From Lachnospiraceae bacterium (lineage in GTDB: Bacteria > Bacillota > Clostridia > Lachnospirales > Lachnospiraceae), in assembly GCA_018053995.1 (NCBI GenBank), contig JAGPKJ010000015.1:1-34487 (forward strand): a stretch of DNA of 34,487 nucleotides. Reading direction: 5' to 3'. A program made the translations under genes and the position numbers. Position 1 is the first letter of the stretch; every line of letters starts with the position of its first letter. Positions 26,115 to 33,767 of the stretch are shown here, one piece after another. Under the pieces are notes generated by a model, which saw only the letters and a program-made list of their open reading frames with translations, searched no databases and had not been told where the DNA came from.

Positions 26115-27461
26115 ATGAGCAAGATAACATTTGATTATTCGAAAGCTTCAGGGTTCATACAGGATCACGAAGTTGAGAGCATGAAGAAGATCACTTCCGA
26201 TGCAAAAGAACTTCTTCTTTCAAGAAAGGGTGCCGGCAATGATTTCCTTGGCTGGATAGACCTTCCGGAGAACTATGACAAGGAAGAATTTGCAAGGATC
26301 CAGAAAGCAGCAAAGAAGATCCAGAGTGATTCACAGGTTCTTATCGTTATCGGAATCGGCGGTTCATATCTTGGAGCAAGAGCTGCTATAGAAGCACTTA
26401 GAAACAGTTTTTATAACATGTTAGATCAGTCTGCAAGAAAGACACCTGAGATCTATTTTGTCGGCAATTCGATCAGCTCGACTTATATCGGAGATCTGAT
26501 GGATCTCGTTGGAGACAGAGACTTTTCTATAAATATGATATCAAAGTCGGGAACTACGACAGAGCCTGGAATATCATTCCGTTTCTTCAAAGAGAAGATG
26601 ATCGCAAAATACGGCAGAGAAGAAGCTGCAAAGAGAATATACTGCACGACGGATAAAGCGCGCGGAGCACTCAAGAAGCTCGCTACTGAAGAAGGTTACG
26701 AGACCTTTGTTATTCCGGATGATGTCGGCGGACGTTTTTCAGTCCTTACGGCAGTAGGTCTTCTTCCTATCGCAGTCAGCGGAGCAGATATAACAAAGCT
26801 GATGGAAGGCGCAGCGGCAGGCAGAAAGCTTGCTATGGAGAAAGATTTTGATGACAACGATGCGATGCAGTATGCTGCAGTCCGCAATATCCTTCATCGT
26901 AAGGGTAAGGCTGTCGAGATTCTTGCAAATTATGAACCCGGTCTTCACTATGTATCAGAATGGTGGAAGCAGCTCTATGGTGAGAGCGAAGGAAAAGATC
27001 AGAAGGGTATAATGCCTGCAAGTGTTGATCTTACAACAGATCTTCATTCAATGGGGCAGTTTATTCAGGATGGTTCACGTATTATGTATGAAACAGTCCT
27101 TAATGTTGAGAAGAGCCGTAGAGAACTTACAGTAGGCAAAGAAGATACAGATCTTGACGGACTGAATTACCTGGCCGGAAAGAGCGTTGATTTTGTAAAT
27201 AAATCAGCAATGAACGGAACAGTTCTTGCACATACTGATGGCCGTGTACCGAATCTTATGATCAAGATTCCGGAACTTGATGAGTTTGATCTTGGACAGC
27301 TTTTCTATTTCTTCGAATTTGCGTGCGGCGTGAGCGGATATATCCTTGGTGTGAATCCGTTTAACCAGCCCGGTGTTGAGAGCTACAAGAAGAACATGTT
27401 CGCACTCCTCGGAAAGCCAGGCTATGAAGAGCAGAGAGAACAGCTGATGAAGAGATTATAA
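26115..27461 (+). CDS. pgi: Glucose-6-phosphate isomerase
   Basis: A 448-residue Pgi, the length typical of Firmicutes. [15 protein letters not shown] near residue 83, SKSGTTTEP near 142, the family signature [16 protein letters not shown] near 204, and the C-terminal [20 protein letters not shown] with the conserved active-site lysine are all present. It interconverts glucose 6-phosphate and fructose 6-phosphate in glycolysis and gluconeogenesis. AGGAGGACACAG precedes the ATG. It is monocistronic, ended by the hairpin at 27568-27603. Confidence 0.98.
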   Translation: MSKITFDYSKASGFIQDHEVESMKKITSDAKELLLSRKGAGNDFLGWIDLPENYDKEEFARIQKAAKKIQSDSQVLIVIGIGGSYLGARAAIEALRNSFYNMLDQSARKTPEIYFVGNSISSTYIGDLMDLVGDRDFSINMISKSGTTTEPGISFRFFKEKMIAKYGREEAAKRIYCTTDKARGALKKLATEEGYETFVIPDDVGGRFSVLTAVGLLPIAVSGADITKLMEGAAAGRKLAMEKDFDDNDAMQYAAVRNILHRKGKAVEILANYEPGLHYVSEWWKQLYGESEGKDQKGIMPASVDLTTDLHSMGQFIQDGSRIMYETVLNVEKSRRELTVGKEDTDLDGLNYLAGKSVDFVNKSAMNGTVLAHTDGRVPNLMIKIPELDEFDLGQLFYFFEFACGVSGYILGVNPFNQPGVESYKKNMFALLGKPGYEEQREQLMKRL

Positions 27462-27567
27462 TGAAAAAAGCGTCAAAAGCAGTTATGATGTCTTACTTGC
27501 AGCAATGCGAATGTTTCAAATGAAAATAAGAAATGGAGCAATTCGTATCATATAGTAAAGTAAAAAG

Positions 27568-27603
27568 AGGATCACGGAGTTGATTTTTCCGTGATCCTTT
27601 TTT
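27568..27603 (+). terminator. Intrinsic terminator of pgi
   Basis: An 11-bp stem AGGATCACGGA against TCCGTGATCCT, allowing for loop-closing pairs, is followed by TTTTTT. The complementary strand also has a U-rich flank, so it can stop transcription coming from the perR side as well. Confidence 0.88.
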
Positions 27604-27615
27604 GTACAGATATTG

Positions 27616-27701
27616 TAATATTATGCAGGTGTCAAAAGCAGCAATTTATTATGATGCTACGAATTGCTTCGCTTCCGGTTGACACTTACATCATAATATC
27701 A
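27616..27701 (+). repeat. Shortened repeat element between pgi and perR (copy 3)
   Basis: An 86-bp segment bounded by inverted ends TAATATTATG and CATAATATCA, with TGTCAA and TTGACA just inside. It contains TATGATGCTACGAATTGCTT, the left end of the long element, joined directly to its right end, so the hairpin core has been lost. The left part carries GTGTCAAAAGCAGCAATTT, the motif shared with 28494-28512. The right end provides the perR TGA stop. Confidence 0.75.
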
Positions 27702-28118
27702 TGTATCCGCCGGAGTCTTTGATTTTTTATTTTTTGCGCGAAGACACTTGCCACAGACACCGGTAAAGCAAATGATATGATCTTCTATCCTGCCGTCAAA
27801 ATTTTTTCCGGCAATCTCATTGATGCTGTCGATGTTATCCATATCAAGATCGATGACGCTGCCGCATTTCCTACAGTAAAAATGATTATGCGGTGATATG
27901 TCAGCGTCGAAATGATCGATACCGTCTCCGACACGAATCTTCTGGATGCGCCCGATAGATGTCAGAAGCTGAAGGTTTCGGTATACCGTGCCGAGACTGA
28001 CATTGGGGTATTCTTCTCTTATATTTGTATAGACAAAATCAGCTGTAGGGTGGTCTTTTCTGGTAGTCAGAAAATTATAGACGGCTTCGCGCTGCCTGCT
28101 GTATTTCAGTTCTGCCAT
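27699..28118 (-). CDS. perR: Peroxide-responsive Fur-family repressor PerR
   Basis: A 139-residue Fur-family metalloregulator. The winged helix is residues 1-70 (SLGTVYRNLQLL recognition region). Regulatory ligands line up exactly with Bacillus PerR with an offset of 14: His23, Asp71, His77, His79 and Asp90 correspond to His37, Asp85, His91, His93 and Asp104. The last Asp, rather than Glu, is characteristic of PerR. Structural zinc cysteines CRKC (82, 85) and CGKC are present. PerR senses peroxide through iron-catalysed histidine oxidation and represses peroxide-defence genes. The ATG at 28118 has AGGAGGG seven bases upstream; the ORF extension upstream to 28193 is repeat sequence. Its leader and stop are made of the repeat family. 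Confidence 0.92.
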   Translation of the reverse strand: MAELKYSRQREAVYNFLTTRKDHPTADFVYTNIREEYPNVSLGTVYRNLQLLTSIGRIQKIRVGDGIDHFDADISPHNHFYCRKCGSVIDLDMDNIDSINEIAGKNFDGRIEDHIICFTGVCGKCLRAKNKKSKTPADT

Positions 28119-28137
28119 ATTATTTCCCTCCTCATCA

Positions 28138-28315
28138 TATGATGCTACGAATTGCGTCGCTTCCTTCGGAAGCTTGCGCAATTCTGTAAACACTCGGAAT
28201 CCGTTGATTTGCTATGCAAATCACTCCTTCCTCGTGTTTAGGCGTGTCATAAGGTCATTCTGCCTTTCATGCAAGCATGAAAGCAGTATGACTTTTGACA
28301 CTAGCGTCATCATAT
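28138..28315 (+). repeat. Structured intergenic repeat element, copy 2 (perR leader)
   Basis: A 178-bp copy of the element at 21418-21610, with TATGATGC at the left and GTCATCATA at the right. The first two hairpins are nearly unchanged (the inner GATTTGC/GCAAATC stem is preserved). The third keeps GTCATTCTGC against GCAGTATGAC, but the inside is different: CTTTCATGC pairs perfectly with GCATGAAAG. It lies between the perR ribosome binding site and the perR promoter, so on the minus strand it should be transcribed as the perR 5' leader. Confidence 0.85.
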
Positions 28316-28329
28316 TAGTAATTATTACT

Positions 28330-28358
28330 ATTATAGTGTAATATGATGCATGTGTCAA
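28330..28358 (-). promoter_or_regulatory. Consensus promoter of perR
   Basis: On the minus strand TTGACA (28358-28353) and TATAAT (28335-28330) are separated by exactly 17 bp, a perfect vegetative promoter. Transcription would start near 28323 and pass through the whole structured element before reaching the perR ATG at 28118, a leader of about 205 nt. No Per-box-like operator was confirmed. Confidence 0.75.
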
Positions 28359-28462
28359 TTTATGAAGCAAATCTGCGGATTCTTACAAATCAAATCTGCA
28401 AAATCCTACGTTTATAAACGGTTCACGCGAAGCAGTTCCTAACATCATAGCATAATATGTAC

Positions 28463-28490
28463 TTTTGATATTCAGGCCATATGATATAAT
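28463..28490 (+). promoter_or_regulatory. Promoter of the serine hydrolase gene
   Basis: TATAAT at 28485-28490 is a perfect -10; the -35 is weak (TTTTGA at 28463-28468, 16-bp spacer). The first transcribed bases would form the repeat-family motif GTGTCAAAAGCGGCATTTG, ahead of the ribosome binding site AGGAGGG at 28554-28560. Confidence 0.5.
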
Positions 28491-28565
28491 AGTGTGGGTG
28501 TCAAAAGCGGCATTTGTGTCATGATGCTGCGATCTGTTGAAGATGAATAATTCAGGAGGGATCCT

Positions 28566-30392
28566 ATGGCAAGAGATGAAATCGCAGTAGTACAGCTGTT
28601 ATGGGAACTGCTTAACCGTAAGACGGGCGAACTTGGAAATGTGAGTTTTCTGCCGCAGAAACCTGCTTACAACAAAGACATAGTTGTAGAGCAGCCATTT
28701 GAGCGGAGCACGCCTGAAGAACAGGGAATATCATCTGAATATATCGCCGACATGGTAAGAGAACTTCGGAATTGCAGTGCGGCGCATATGCATCAGCTTA
28801 TGATCATAAGGAATAAGCATGTGATCTACGAAGGCGGATTTTCACCATATCCGGCAGGAGTGTGGCACGTGACATACTCTATGTGCAAGAGCGTGACAAA
28901 TATGGCGATCGGTTTTCTTGTGGATGATGGAAGACTTAAACTTGAGGATCATCTTATTGATTTTATAGAGCCTGAGTCACTGATAGACCGCGTAAAGATG
29001 AAAGATATCACGATACGCAATATGCTGACGATGTCGACAGGTGTCGCATTTAACGAAACGGGCGCAATTTCGGGAAATGATTGGGTAAATGGTTATTTTA
29101 GATCAAAAGTGAAATTTACTCCAGGATCACAGTTTGAATATAACAGCATGAATACATATATGCTTTCGGCGATAGTCGGCAAGATCACCGGAGTCATGAT
29201 GTTTGAATTCCTGAAGCCGAGGCTTTTCGAACCGCTTGGGATAACGCAGGTATTCTGGGAAGAGAGCCCGCAGGGAATCACAAAAGGCGGATGGGGTCTG
29301 TTCATCAGACAAGAAGATGCGGCAAAGCTTGGTCAACTCTATATGCAGAAAGGTATATGGAATGGCAAGAGGATAATATCTGAAAAATGGATAGAAGAAT
29401 CGACAAAACTTCAGATCCAGCCTGATAAAGATGATGGGTACGGATATCACATCTGGATGGATGTCCGTCCGGAAAGCTTCACATACAACGGTATGCTTGG
29501 ACAGAATGTTCATTGTTATCCTGATATTGATACGATAGTAGTCACCAATGCCGGAAACGGAGAAGTATTTCAAGGCGGCAGGATGACAACGATAATCAGG
29601 AAATATTTCGGACCTGATTTTCATCCGGCAGACAAGCTGGAGCCTAATCCGGCAGCCTTTCATTTTCTGGAAGTGGCAAAGAGGGAAGCCGAGGGGACGA
29701 TATATCGGCCTGACAGCATTGAAGGCGGCGGCTGGTCAAGAGCCAGCAGGCGCAGAAAAGATAATAAAAAAATACAGGATACGAAATCACTGCTCAACAA
29801 GTTGAACGGCGTAGTCTATAAAATGAGAGACAAAGGTGTAGGCCTGTTTCCGCTTATCATGCAGGTCGTTCACAATAATTATACAGGCGGCATCACGAAG
29901 ATACGTTTCCGGCATGATGAACAAAGGCTGTTCATTGATTTTCTTGAAGGACAGGAAACGCATACGATCGGAATGGGATTTCTGCGGCCGGAGATCACAC
30001 ATATAGATATGAATGGAGAAGATTACCTTACATCGGTGCTCGGACGCTTTGGTACAAATGAAGACGGTGTGATCGTTCTTACACTTCAGATCGCATATAT
30101 CGAAGAAGCGACCGAAAGACAGCTAAAGATATATTTTCCCGATAAAGATCATATTGAACTACATTGGGACGAGATTCCGGGAAATACGATGATAACGGAT
30201 ACGCTTGAGATGATAACGATGGGATCCGGCAATCTAAGTCCATTTGTTGATAAGCTGATGGAGAATATCCCGCTGAATCTGCTTAAACGCAACATTACCG
30301 GAACTATACAGCCTGCAGTAAAAGCAGACAGAATGACAGGAGAAGATGCGGATACGGGATTTGTGACAAGCACAGCAGGAATCGTCGGATGA
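28566..30392 (+). CDS. Class C beta-lactamase-like serine hydrolase
   Basis: A 608-residue protein of the serine beta-lactamase / penicillin-binding-like family (COG1680 type). The catalytic SxxK is SMCK at residues 105-108, in the context WHVTYSMCKSVTN, and the second motif is YNS at 192-194 in FEYNSMNTYMLSAI. The hydrolase fold covers about residues 45-365. The remaining 240 residues form an additional C-terminal region of unknown fold. No signal peptide is seen, so it appears cytosolic, unlike true beta-lactamases; such proteins are often esterases or peptidases. AGGAGGGATCCT precedes the ATG. Its stop overlaps the nth start by four bases. Substrate unknown. Confidence 0.85.
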   Translation: MARDEIAVVQLLWELLNRKTGELGNVSFLPQKPAYNKDIVVEQPFERSTPEEQGISSEYIADMVRELRNCSAAHMHQLMIIRNKHVIYEGGFSPYPAGVWHVTYSMCKSVTNMAIGFLVDDGRLKLEDHLIDFIEPESLIDRVKMKDITIRNMLTMSTGVAFNETGAISGNDWVNGYFRSKVKFTPGSQFEYNSMNTYMLSAIVGKITGVMMFEFLKPRLFEPLGITQVFWEESPQGITKGGWGLFIRQEDAAKLGQLYMQKGIWNGKRIISEKWIEESTKLQIQPDKDDGYGYHIWMDVRPESFTYNGMLGQNVHCYPDIDTIVVTNAGNGEVFQGGRMTTIIRKYFGPDFHPADKLEPNPAAFHFLEVAKREAEGTIYRPDSIEGGGWSRASRRRKDNKKIQDTKSLLNKLNGVVYKMRDKGVGLFPLIMQVVHNNYTGGITKIRFRHDEQRLFIDFLEGQETHTIGMGFLRPEITHIDMNGEDYLTSVLGRFGTNEDGVIVLTLQIAYIEEATERQLKIYFPDKDHIELHWDEIPGNTMITDTLEMITMGSGNLSPFVDKLMENIPLNLLKRNITGTIQPAVKADRMTGEDADTGFVTSTAGIVG

Positions 30393-31093
30393 AAAAATGC
30401 AATAAAAAAACAAACATTCAGAAAAATAAAAAGTCCGTTTCAGATAACAGGATAGAATCTGTAGATCATGATATTGATGATGTTGCAGCTATTCTTCACA
30501 GTCATTACGGAAATGAGAAGTGTTATCTGAACCATGAAAATGCGTGGCAGCTTCTTATAGCGACGATACTGAGTGCGCAGTGTACTGATGCCCGCGTAAA
30601 TGTGATAACAGATAAGCTCTTCAAGAAATATCCGGCGCTAAAGGATCTCGCCGGAGCAGATCTTTCCGAGCTTGAATATGATATCAGGACGGCAGGATTC
30701 TATCACAGCAAATCAAAGAATATCAAAGCGTGCGCGCAGGCGCTCTTAGACCGGTTTGGCGGTGAAGTGCCGCCTGATATGGACGACCTCACATCACTTC
30801 CGGGAGTCGGGCGAAAGACAGCGAATGTCATACGCAGCAATATATTTGACATTCCAAGTATCGCAGTCGATACACATGTGAAGCGGATCACAAAAAGGCT
30901 TGGATTTACAGAATCGGATGATCCTGAGCAGATAGAATATGATCTGATGCGTGAGCTTCCAAAGAAGGACTGGAGTCGCTGGAATCTCGAAGTCATCGCA
31001 TTTGGACGGGAGATATGCAAAGCACAGAACCCGGAGTGCGACAAGTGCTTTCTGGCACAGTACTGTAAAGCGGACATAGGAAAGACAAAGTGA
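30389..31093 (+). CDS. nth: Endonuclease III (DNA glycosylase/AP lyase)
   Basis: A 234-residue Nth. The helix-hairpin-helix LPGVGRKTANVI carries catalytic Lys143, and the catalytic aspartate is Asp161 in VDTHVKR. The [4Fe-4S] cluster loop is complete: Cys210, Cys217, Cys220 and Cys226. It removes oxidised pyrimidines and cleaves the abasic site. The N-terminal 28 residues are a lysine-rich extension. The ATG overlaps the preceding stop as ATGA, implying translational coupling with the serine hydrolase, an unusual partner. It is convergent with the TPR-like gene, 18 bp apart. Confidence 0.96.
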   Translation: MKKCNKKTNIQKNKKSVSDNRIESVDHDIDDVAAILHSHYGNEKCYLNHENAWQLLIATILSAQCTDARVNVITDKLFKKYPALKDLAGADLSELEYDIRTAGFYHSKSKNIKACAQALLDRFGGEVPPDMDDLTSLPGVGRKTANVIRSNIFDIPSIAVDTHVKRITKRLGFTESDDPEQIEYDLMRELPKKDWSRWNLEVIAFGREICKAQNPECDKCFLAQYCKADIGKTK

Positions 31094-31111
31094 CAGCGGC
31101 TATCTGTTATG

Positions 31112-31816
31112 TCAGTCTTTATCAGTAGAATCGGTGTCAGCGCCGGTTGCAGTGTCAGCATCGGTTGCAGTGTCGGTGCCGTGTACAGTATCTGTGTTAG
31201 ATGGGGTTGTCTTGTAATAGTCCATGAGGATGTCGATGATATGTTTCTTCATGACTGAATTAAGTTTTTCTGCTTCAGGAAGAAGAGAGCGTATCGCATC
31301 AGCGTTGCCCTCTGATTTATAGATCTCAGAGATCAGGCGGTAGGAACCGCTCACATCGGTATGAGTCTCGAGTGCGAATTCAAGGACATCTTTGGCTTCC
31401 GCGATATGACCCTTATCATAGAGCAGCTGCGCATATTCCTGAAGAGTGCGTGCAAGAGTAGTGTAGTTCTGATCGTAACGCATGAGCTTTTCGATATTAG
31501 GCGCGCCATATTTGAGCTTAAGGTCGGTATTTGTGATACCTGTGAGATTTACGACCTTTTCATTTGACAGATAAGTAAATCTTTCAACATATTCGGCGGC
31601 TCTAGGGTCGTTAGCGAGAGTGTCAGGATGAAGCCTTTCCATAGGAATCGTGATGAACGCGATATCATCGAGCGGTTTTCCGCTTGTCGCATCGGCTCTG
31701 ATCTCCTTTTCCCAGAAGCTTTCACGGGATTTGTTACCGGAAGAATTAGACTTGTGGATCATTACAGCGAGCCATATCACGAAGACTATGCTACTTGCAA
31801 GAATGGGAAATTTCAT
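31112..31816 (-). CDS. TPR-like membrane-anchored protein of unknown function
   Basis: A 234-residue protein with one N-terminal membrane segment (about residues 4-21) and a mainly helical body. Residues about 120-185 (YAQLLYDKGHIAEAKDVLEF, GSYRLISEIYKSEGNADAI) have the spacing of tetratricopeptide repeats. The C-terminal 30 residues are a Thr/Asp/Ala repeat (TDTATDADTATGADTDSTD) from an 18-bp DNA repeat. A role in holding proteins near the membrane is plausible but unproven. It is divergent from the 38-residue ORF at 31873, sharing a 56-bp spacer. Confidence 0.75.
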   Translation of the reverse strand: MKFPILASSIVFVIWLAVMIHKSNSSGNKSRESFWEKEIRADATSGKPLDDIAFITIPMERLHPDTLANDPRAAEYVERFTYLSNEKVVNLTGITNTDLKLKYGAPNIEKLMRYDQNYTTLARTLQEYAQLLYDKGHIAEAKDVLEFALETHTDVSGSYRLISEIYKSEGNADAIRSLLPEAEKLNSVMKKHIIDILMDYYKTTPSNTDTVHGTDTATDADTATGADTDSTDKD

Positions 31817-31872
31817 CTATAATATCCTTTCAGTATGCGGAAGTTTCAATTTTTTTTCGGAAGGAAATAAAA

Positions 31873-31989
31873 ATGTTCAACTGGCACAGCAAGAAAAATC
31901 AGCGGATAATATCCGCAGTTATCATAATACTAGTTATAGTCGCAATGATAGTGACTATGCTTCTTCCAGCACTCGAAGGAGTGATGTGA
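31873..31989 (+). CDS. Small single-pass membrane peptide (38 residues)
   Basis: A short ORF starting MFNWHSKKNQR, followed by a hydrophobic stretch of about 20 residues (IISAVIIILVIVAMIVTMLL) and a short tail PALEGVM. GGAAGGAAATAAAA lies directly before the ATG, much better than for the longer in-frame start at 31795, which overlaps the divergent gene. The arrangement, a basic N-terminus then one membrane helix, suggests a small membrane protein with its N-terminus inside. Function unknown. Confidence 0.65.
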   Translation: MFNWHSKKNQRIISAVIIILVIVAMIVTMLLPALEGVM

Positions 31990-31991
31990 TA

Positions 31992-32088
31992 CGTAAGACA
32001 TATATTATTGTAGTCTAATGTTGTAAATAAGACATGAATAATGATGTCTGATCTGGTAAATAAGACATGAATAATGATGTCTGATTTA
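31992..32088 (+). repeat. 33-bp tandem repeat with internal inverted repeats
   Basis: Two copies of a 33-bp unit, 32023-32055 and 32056-32088, identical except at the last bases, preceded by a decayed third copy from about 31992. Each unit contains AGACAT and ATGTCT about eight bases apart, able to form a small hairpin. A T-rich stretch follows at 32097-32110, so the last hairpin might act as a terminator for the 38-residue ORF. Confidence 0.8.
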
Positions 32089-32210
32089 GATACTATCATT
32101 TTTATTTTTTGTATTCAAGTATGCGGATCCTGGCATGGGGCGCCGGGATCTGATATATAGATGCGATGGGGAAATCTGGTTTGATCTATCTGAAAGTCTG
32201 GTAACAGGAA

Positions 32211-33767
32211 ATGAAAAGAACAATTGGGTCGCTTTGCTTATTTGCCGTATCTGCATGCATCATGATGATGCCTGCAATGCATGTTAATGCAGAAGATACG
32301 AGAACATTCAGCGAAGGGATATATGCGGACGATATCGATCTGTCCGGCATGACTGTCGATGAGGCAGAGAAAAAAATACAGGAAAGAGTCGACGAAAGAA
32401 AAAACAGTACGATAACGCTCAATATCGTTGACGGAAAACAGGTAAGTGTAAAGGCATCAGATCTCGGACTTACATGGGGAAATGAGGCGGATCTGTCTGC
32501 CGCGGCAGAGATAGGCAAGACCGGCAATATCATCAAAAGATATAAAGAGAATGCGGAGCTTAAGAAAAATAAGAAAGTCTGCACTATCAAATACGATTTT
32601 GACGGTGATAAGATCGCAGATGTCATAAGCAAACAGTGCGATCAGTATAATCATGAAGCAGTGAATGCAACGCTCAAAAAAGTCGATGGTTCATTTGTAG
32701 TAGAAGATGGAAGTGCCGGGAGTGTGATCGATGATAAGGCTTCAGCTAGTAAAGTCTCTGAGTATCTTTCAAAAGAATGGGACGGAAAAGACGGCAGCAT
32801 AGATCTTGTCGTGAAGACAGAACAGCCCAAAGGTTCAAAAGAAGAACTGAGCAAAATAAAAGATGTTCTTGGAACATTTACGACAAGTTATGGAACATCC
32901 GGTGCGGAAAGATGTCAGAATATCGCTACGGGATGCGGTCACATCAATGGGACGACAGTATATCCCGGAGACGAGTTTTCAGTATATAAAGCTATATCTC
33001 CATTTTCCGAGGAAAACGGATATGCACTTGCCGGATCTTACGAGAACGGTCAGGTAGTCGAAACGCTTGGCGGCGGAATCTGTCAGGTCTCAACGACGCT
33101 GTACAACGCCGTTCTGCGCGCAGAGCTCGAAGTTACAGAGAGACATAATCATTCTCTTATCGTAACATATGTGGATCCTTCAGATGATGCTGCGATATCC
33201 GAATCTGCAGGAAAAGATTTTAAATTTGTCAATAATTCAGAAACACCTGTATATATAGAAGGTATAACCGGCGGAAAGTCTATAACATTCAATATCTACG
33301 GTGTTGAGACAAGACCGGCAGATCGAAAGGTAGATTACGAAAGCGAAGTACTTGAGACACAGCCGTCCGATCAGAGTGTGACGACTGATGCTGCTCTTCC
33401 GGCAGGAAAATTCATCAAGACAAAGGGTCACACAGGATACAAAGCAAAATTATGGAAAATAGTGACTGTTAATGGCAAACAGACAGAGAAGACGCTTGTC
33501 AACAGCAGTACATATAAAAAGACTCCAACATCAGTCTCAATCGGTGTAGCAACAACTGATGTGAATATTTATAACGCACTTATGGCAGCAGCAGCGACAG
33601 GAAATGCAGATCAGGCGATAGCAACAGCAAATGCTATAGCCGCACAGGCGGCAGCTGTTCAGGCACAGACAGATGCAGCAGCCCAGGCTCAGGCGGCGGC
33701 AGCAGCTCAGGCAGCGGCACAAGCAGCAGCCCAGGCAGCAGCGCAGGCGGCTGATCAGGTACAGTGA
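32211..33767 (+). CDS. Secreted VanW family protein with Ala/Gln-rich tail
   Basis: A 518-residue secreted protein. A signal peptide covers about residues 1-27 (cleavage after HVNA). Residues about 37-205 fit the peptidoglycan-binding PG_binding_4 type (YADDIDLSGMTVDEAEKKI), and 215-355 are the VanW domain, with YPGDEFSVYKAISPF and the hallmark GGGICQVSTTLYNAVLRA (287-304) and ERHNHS. A beta-rich region follows, resembling a G5-like domain. The last 55 residues are low-complexity Ala/Gln (AAQAQAAAAAQ). VanW proteins occur beside vancomycin-resistance and cell-wall genes, but their activity is unknown. CAGGAA precedes the ATG. No van cluster is present here, so no resistance is implied. Confidence 0.9.
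   Translation: MKRTIGSLCLFAVSACIMMMPAMHVNAEDTRTFSEGIYADDIDLSGMTVDEAEKKIQERVDERKNSTITLNIVDGKQVSVKASDLGLTWGNEADLSAAAEIGKTGNIIKRYKENAELKKNKKVCTIKYDFDGDKIADVISKQCDQYNHEAVNATLKKVDGSFVVEDGSAGSVIDDKASASKVSEYLSKEWDGKDGSIDLVVKTEQPKGSKEELSKIKDVLGTFTTSYGTSGAERCQNIATGCGHINGTTVYPGDEFSVYKAISPFSEENGYALAGSYENGQVVETLGGGICQVSTTLYNAVLRAELEVTERHNHSLIVTYVDPSDDAAISESAGKDFKFVNNSETPVYIEGITGGKSITFNIYGVETRPADRKVDYESEVLETQPSDQSVTTDAALPAGKFIKTKGHTGYKAKLWKIVTVNGKQTEKTLVNSSTYKKTPTSVSIGVATTDVNIYNALMAAAATGNADQAIATANAIAAQAAAVQAQTDAAAQAQAAAAAQAAAQAAAQAAAQAADQVQ

Noticed and set aside
27511-27526. parS-like TGTTTCAAATGAAAAT after pgi
   Set aside because: Four mismatches to parS, including the central bases; far from the origin-proximal sites.
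27699-28193. Longer perR reading frame starting MFTELRKLPKEA at 28193
   Set aside because: The extra 25 residues are encoded by the repeat element; the same peptide appears on the minus strand of copy 1 (21266-21472). The ATG at 28118 has its own AGGAGGG.
28566-30392. Acquired beta-lactamase resistance gene
   Set aside because: No signal peptide and a large extra domain; family members of this type are mostly esterases or peptidases, and the base composition fits the neighbours.
31899-32099. Minus-strand ORF with repeated SDIIIHVLFT peptide
   Set aside because: The peptide repeat is only the 33-bp DNA repeat read in one frame; no ribosome binding site, and it overlaps the small membrane ORF.
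32211-33767. Vancomycin-resistance gene
   Set aside because: VanW domains are widespread in Clostridia; no vanH, vanA/B or vanX genes are nearby, so resistance cannot be inferred.
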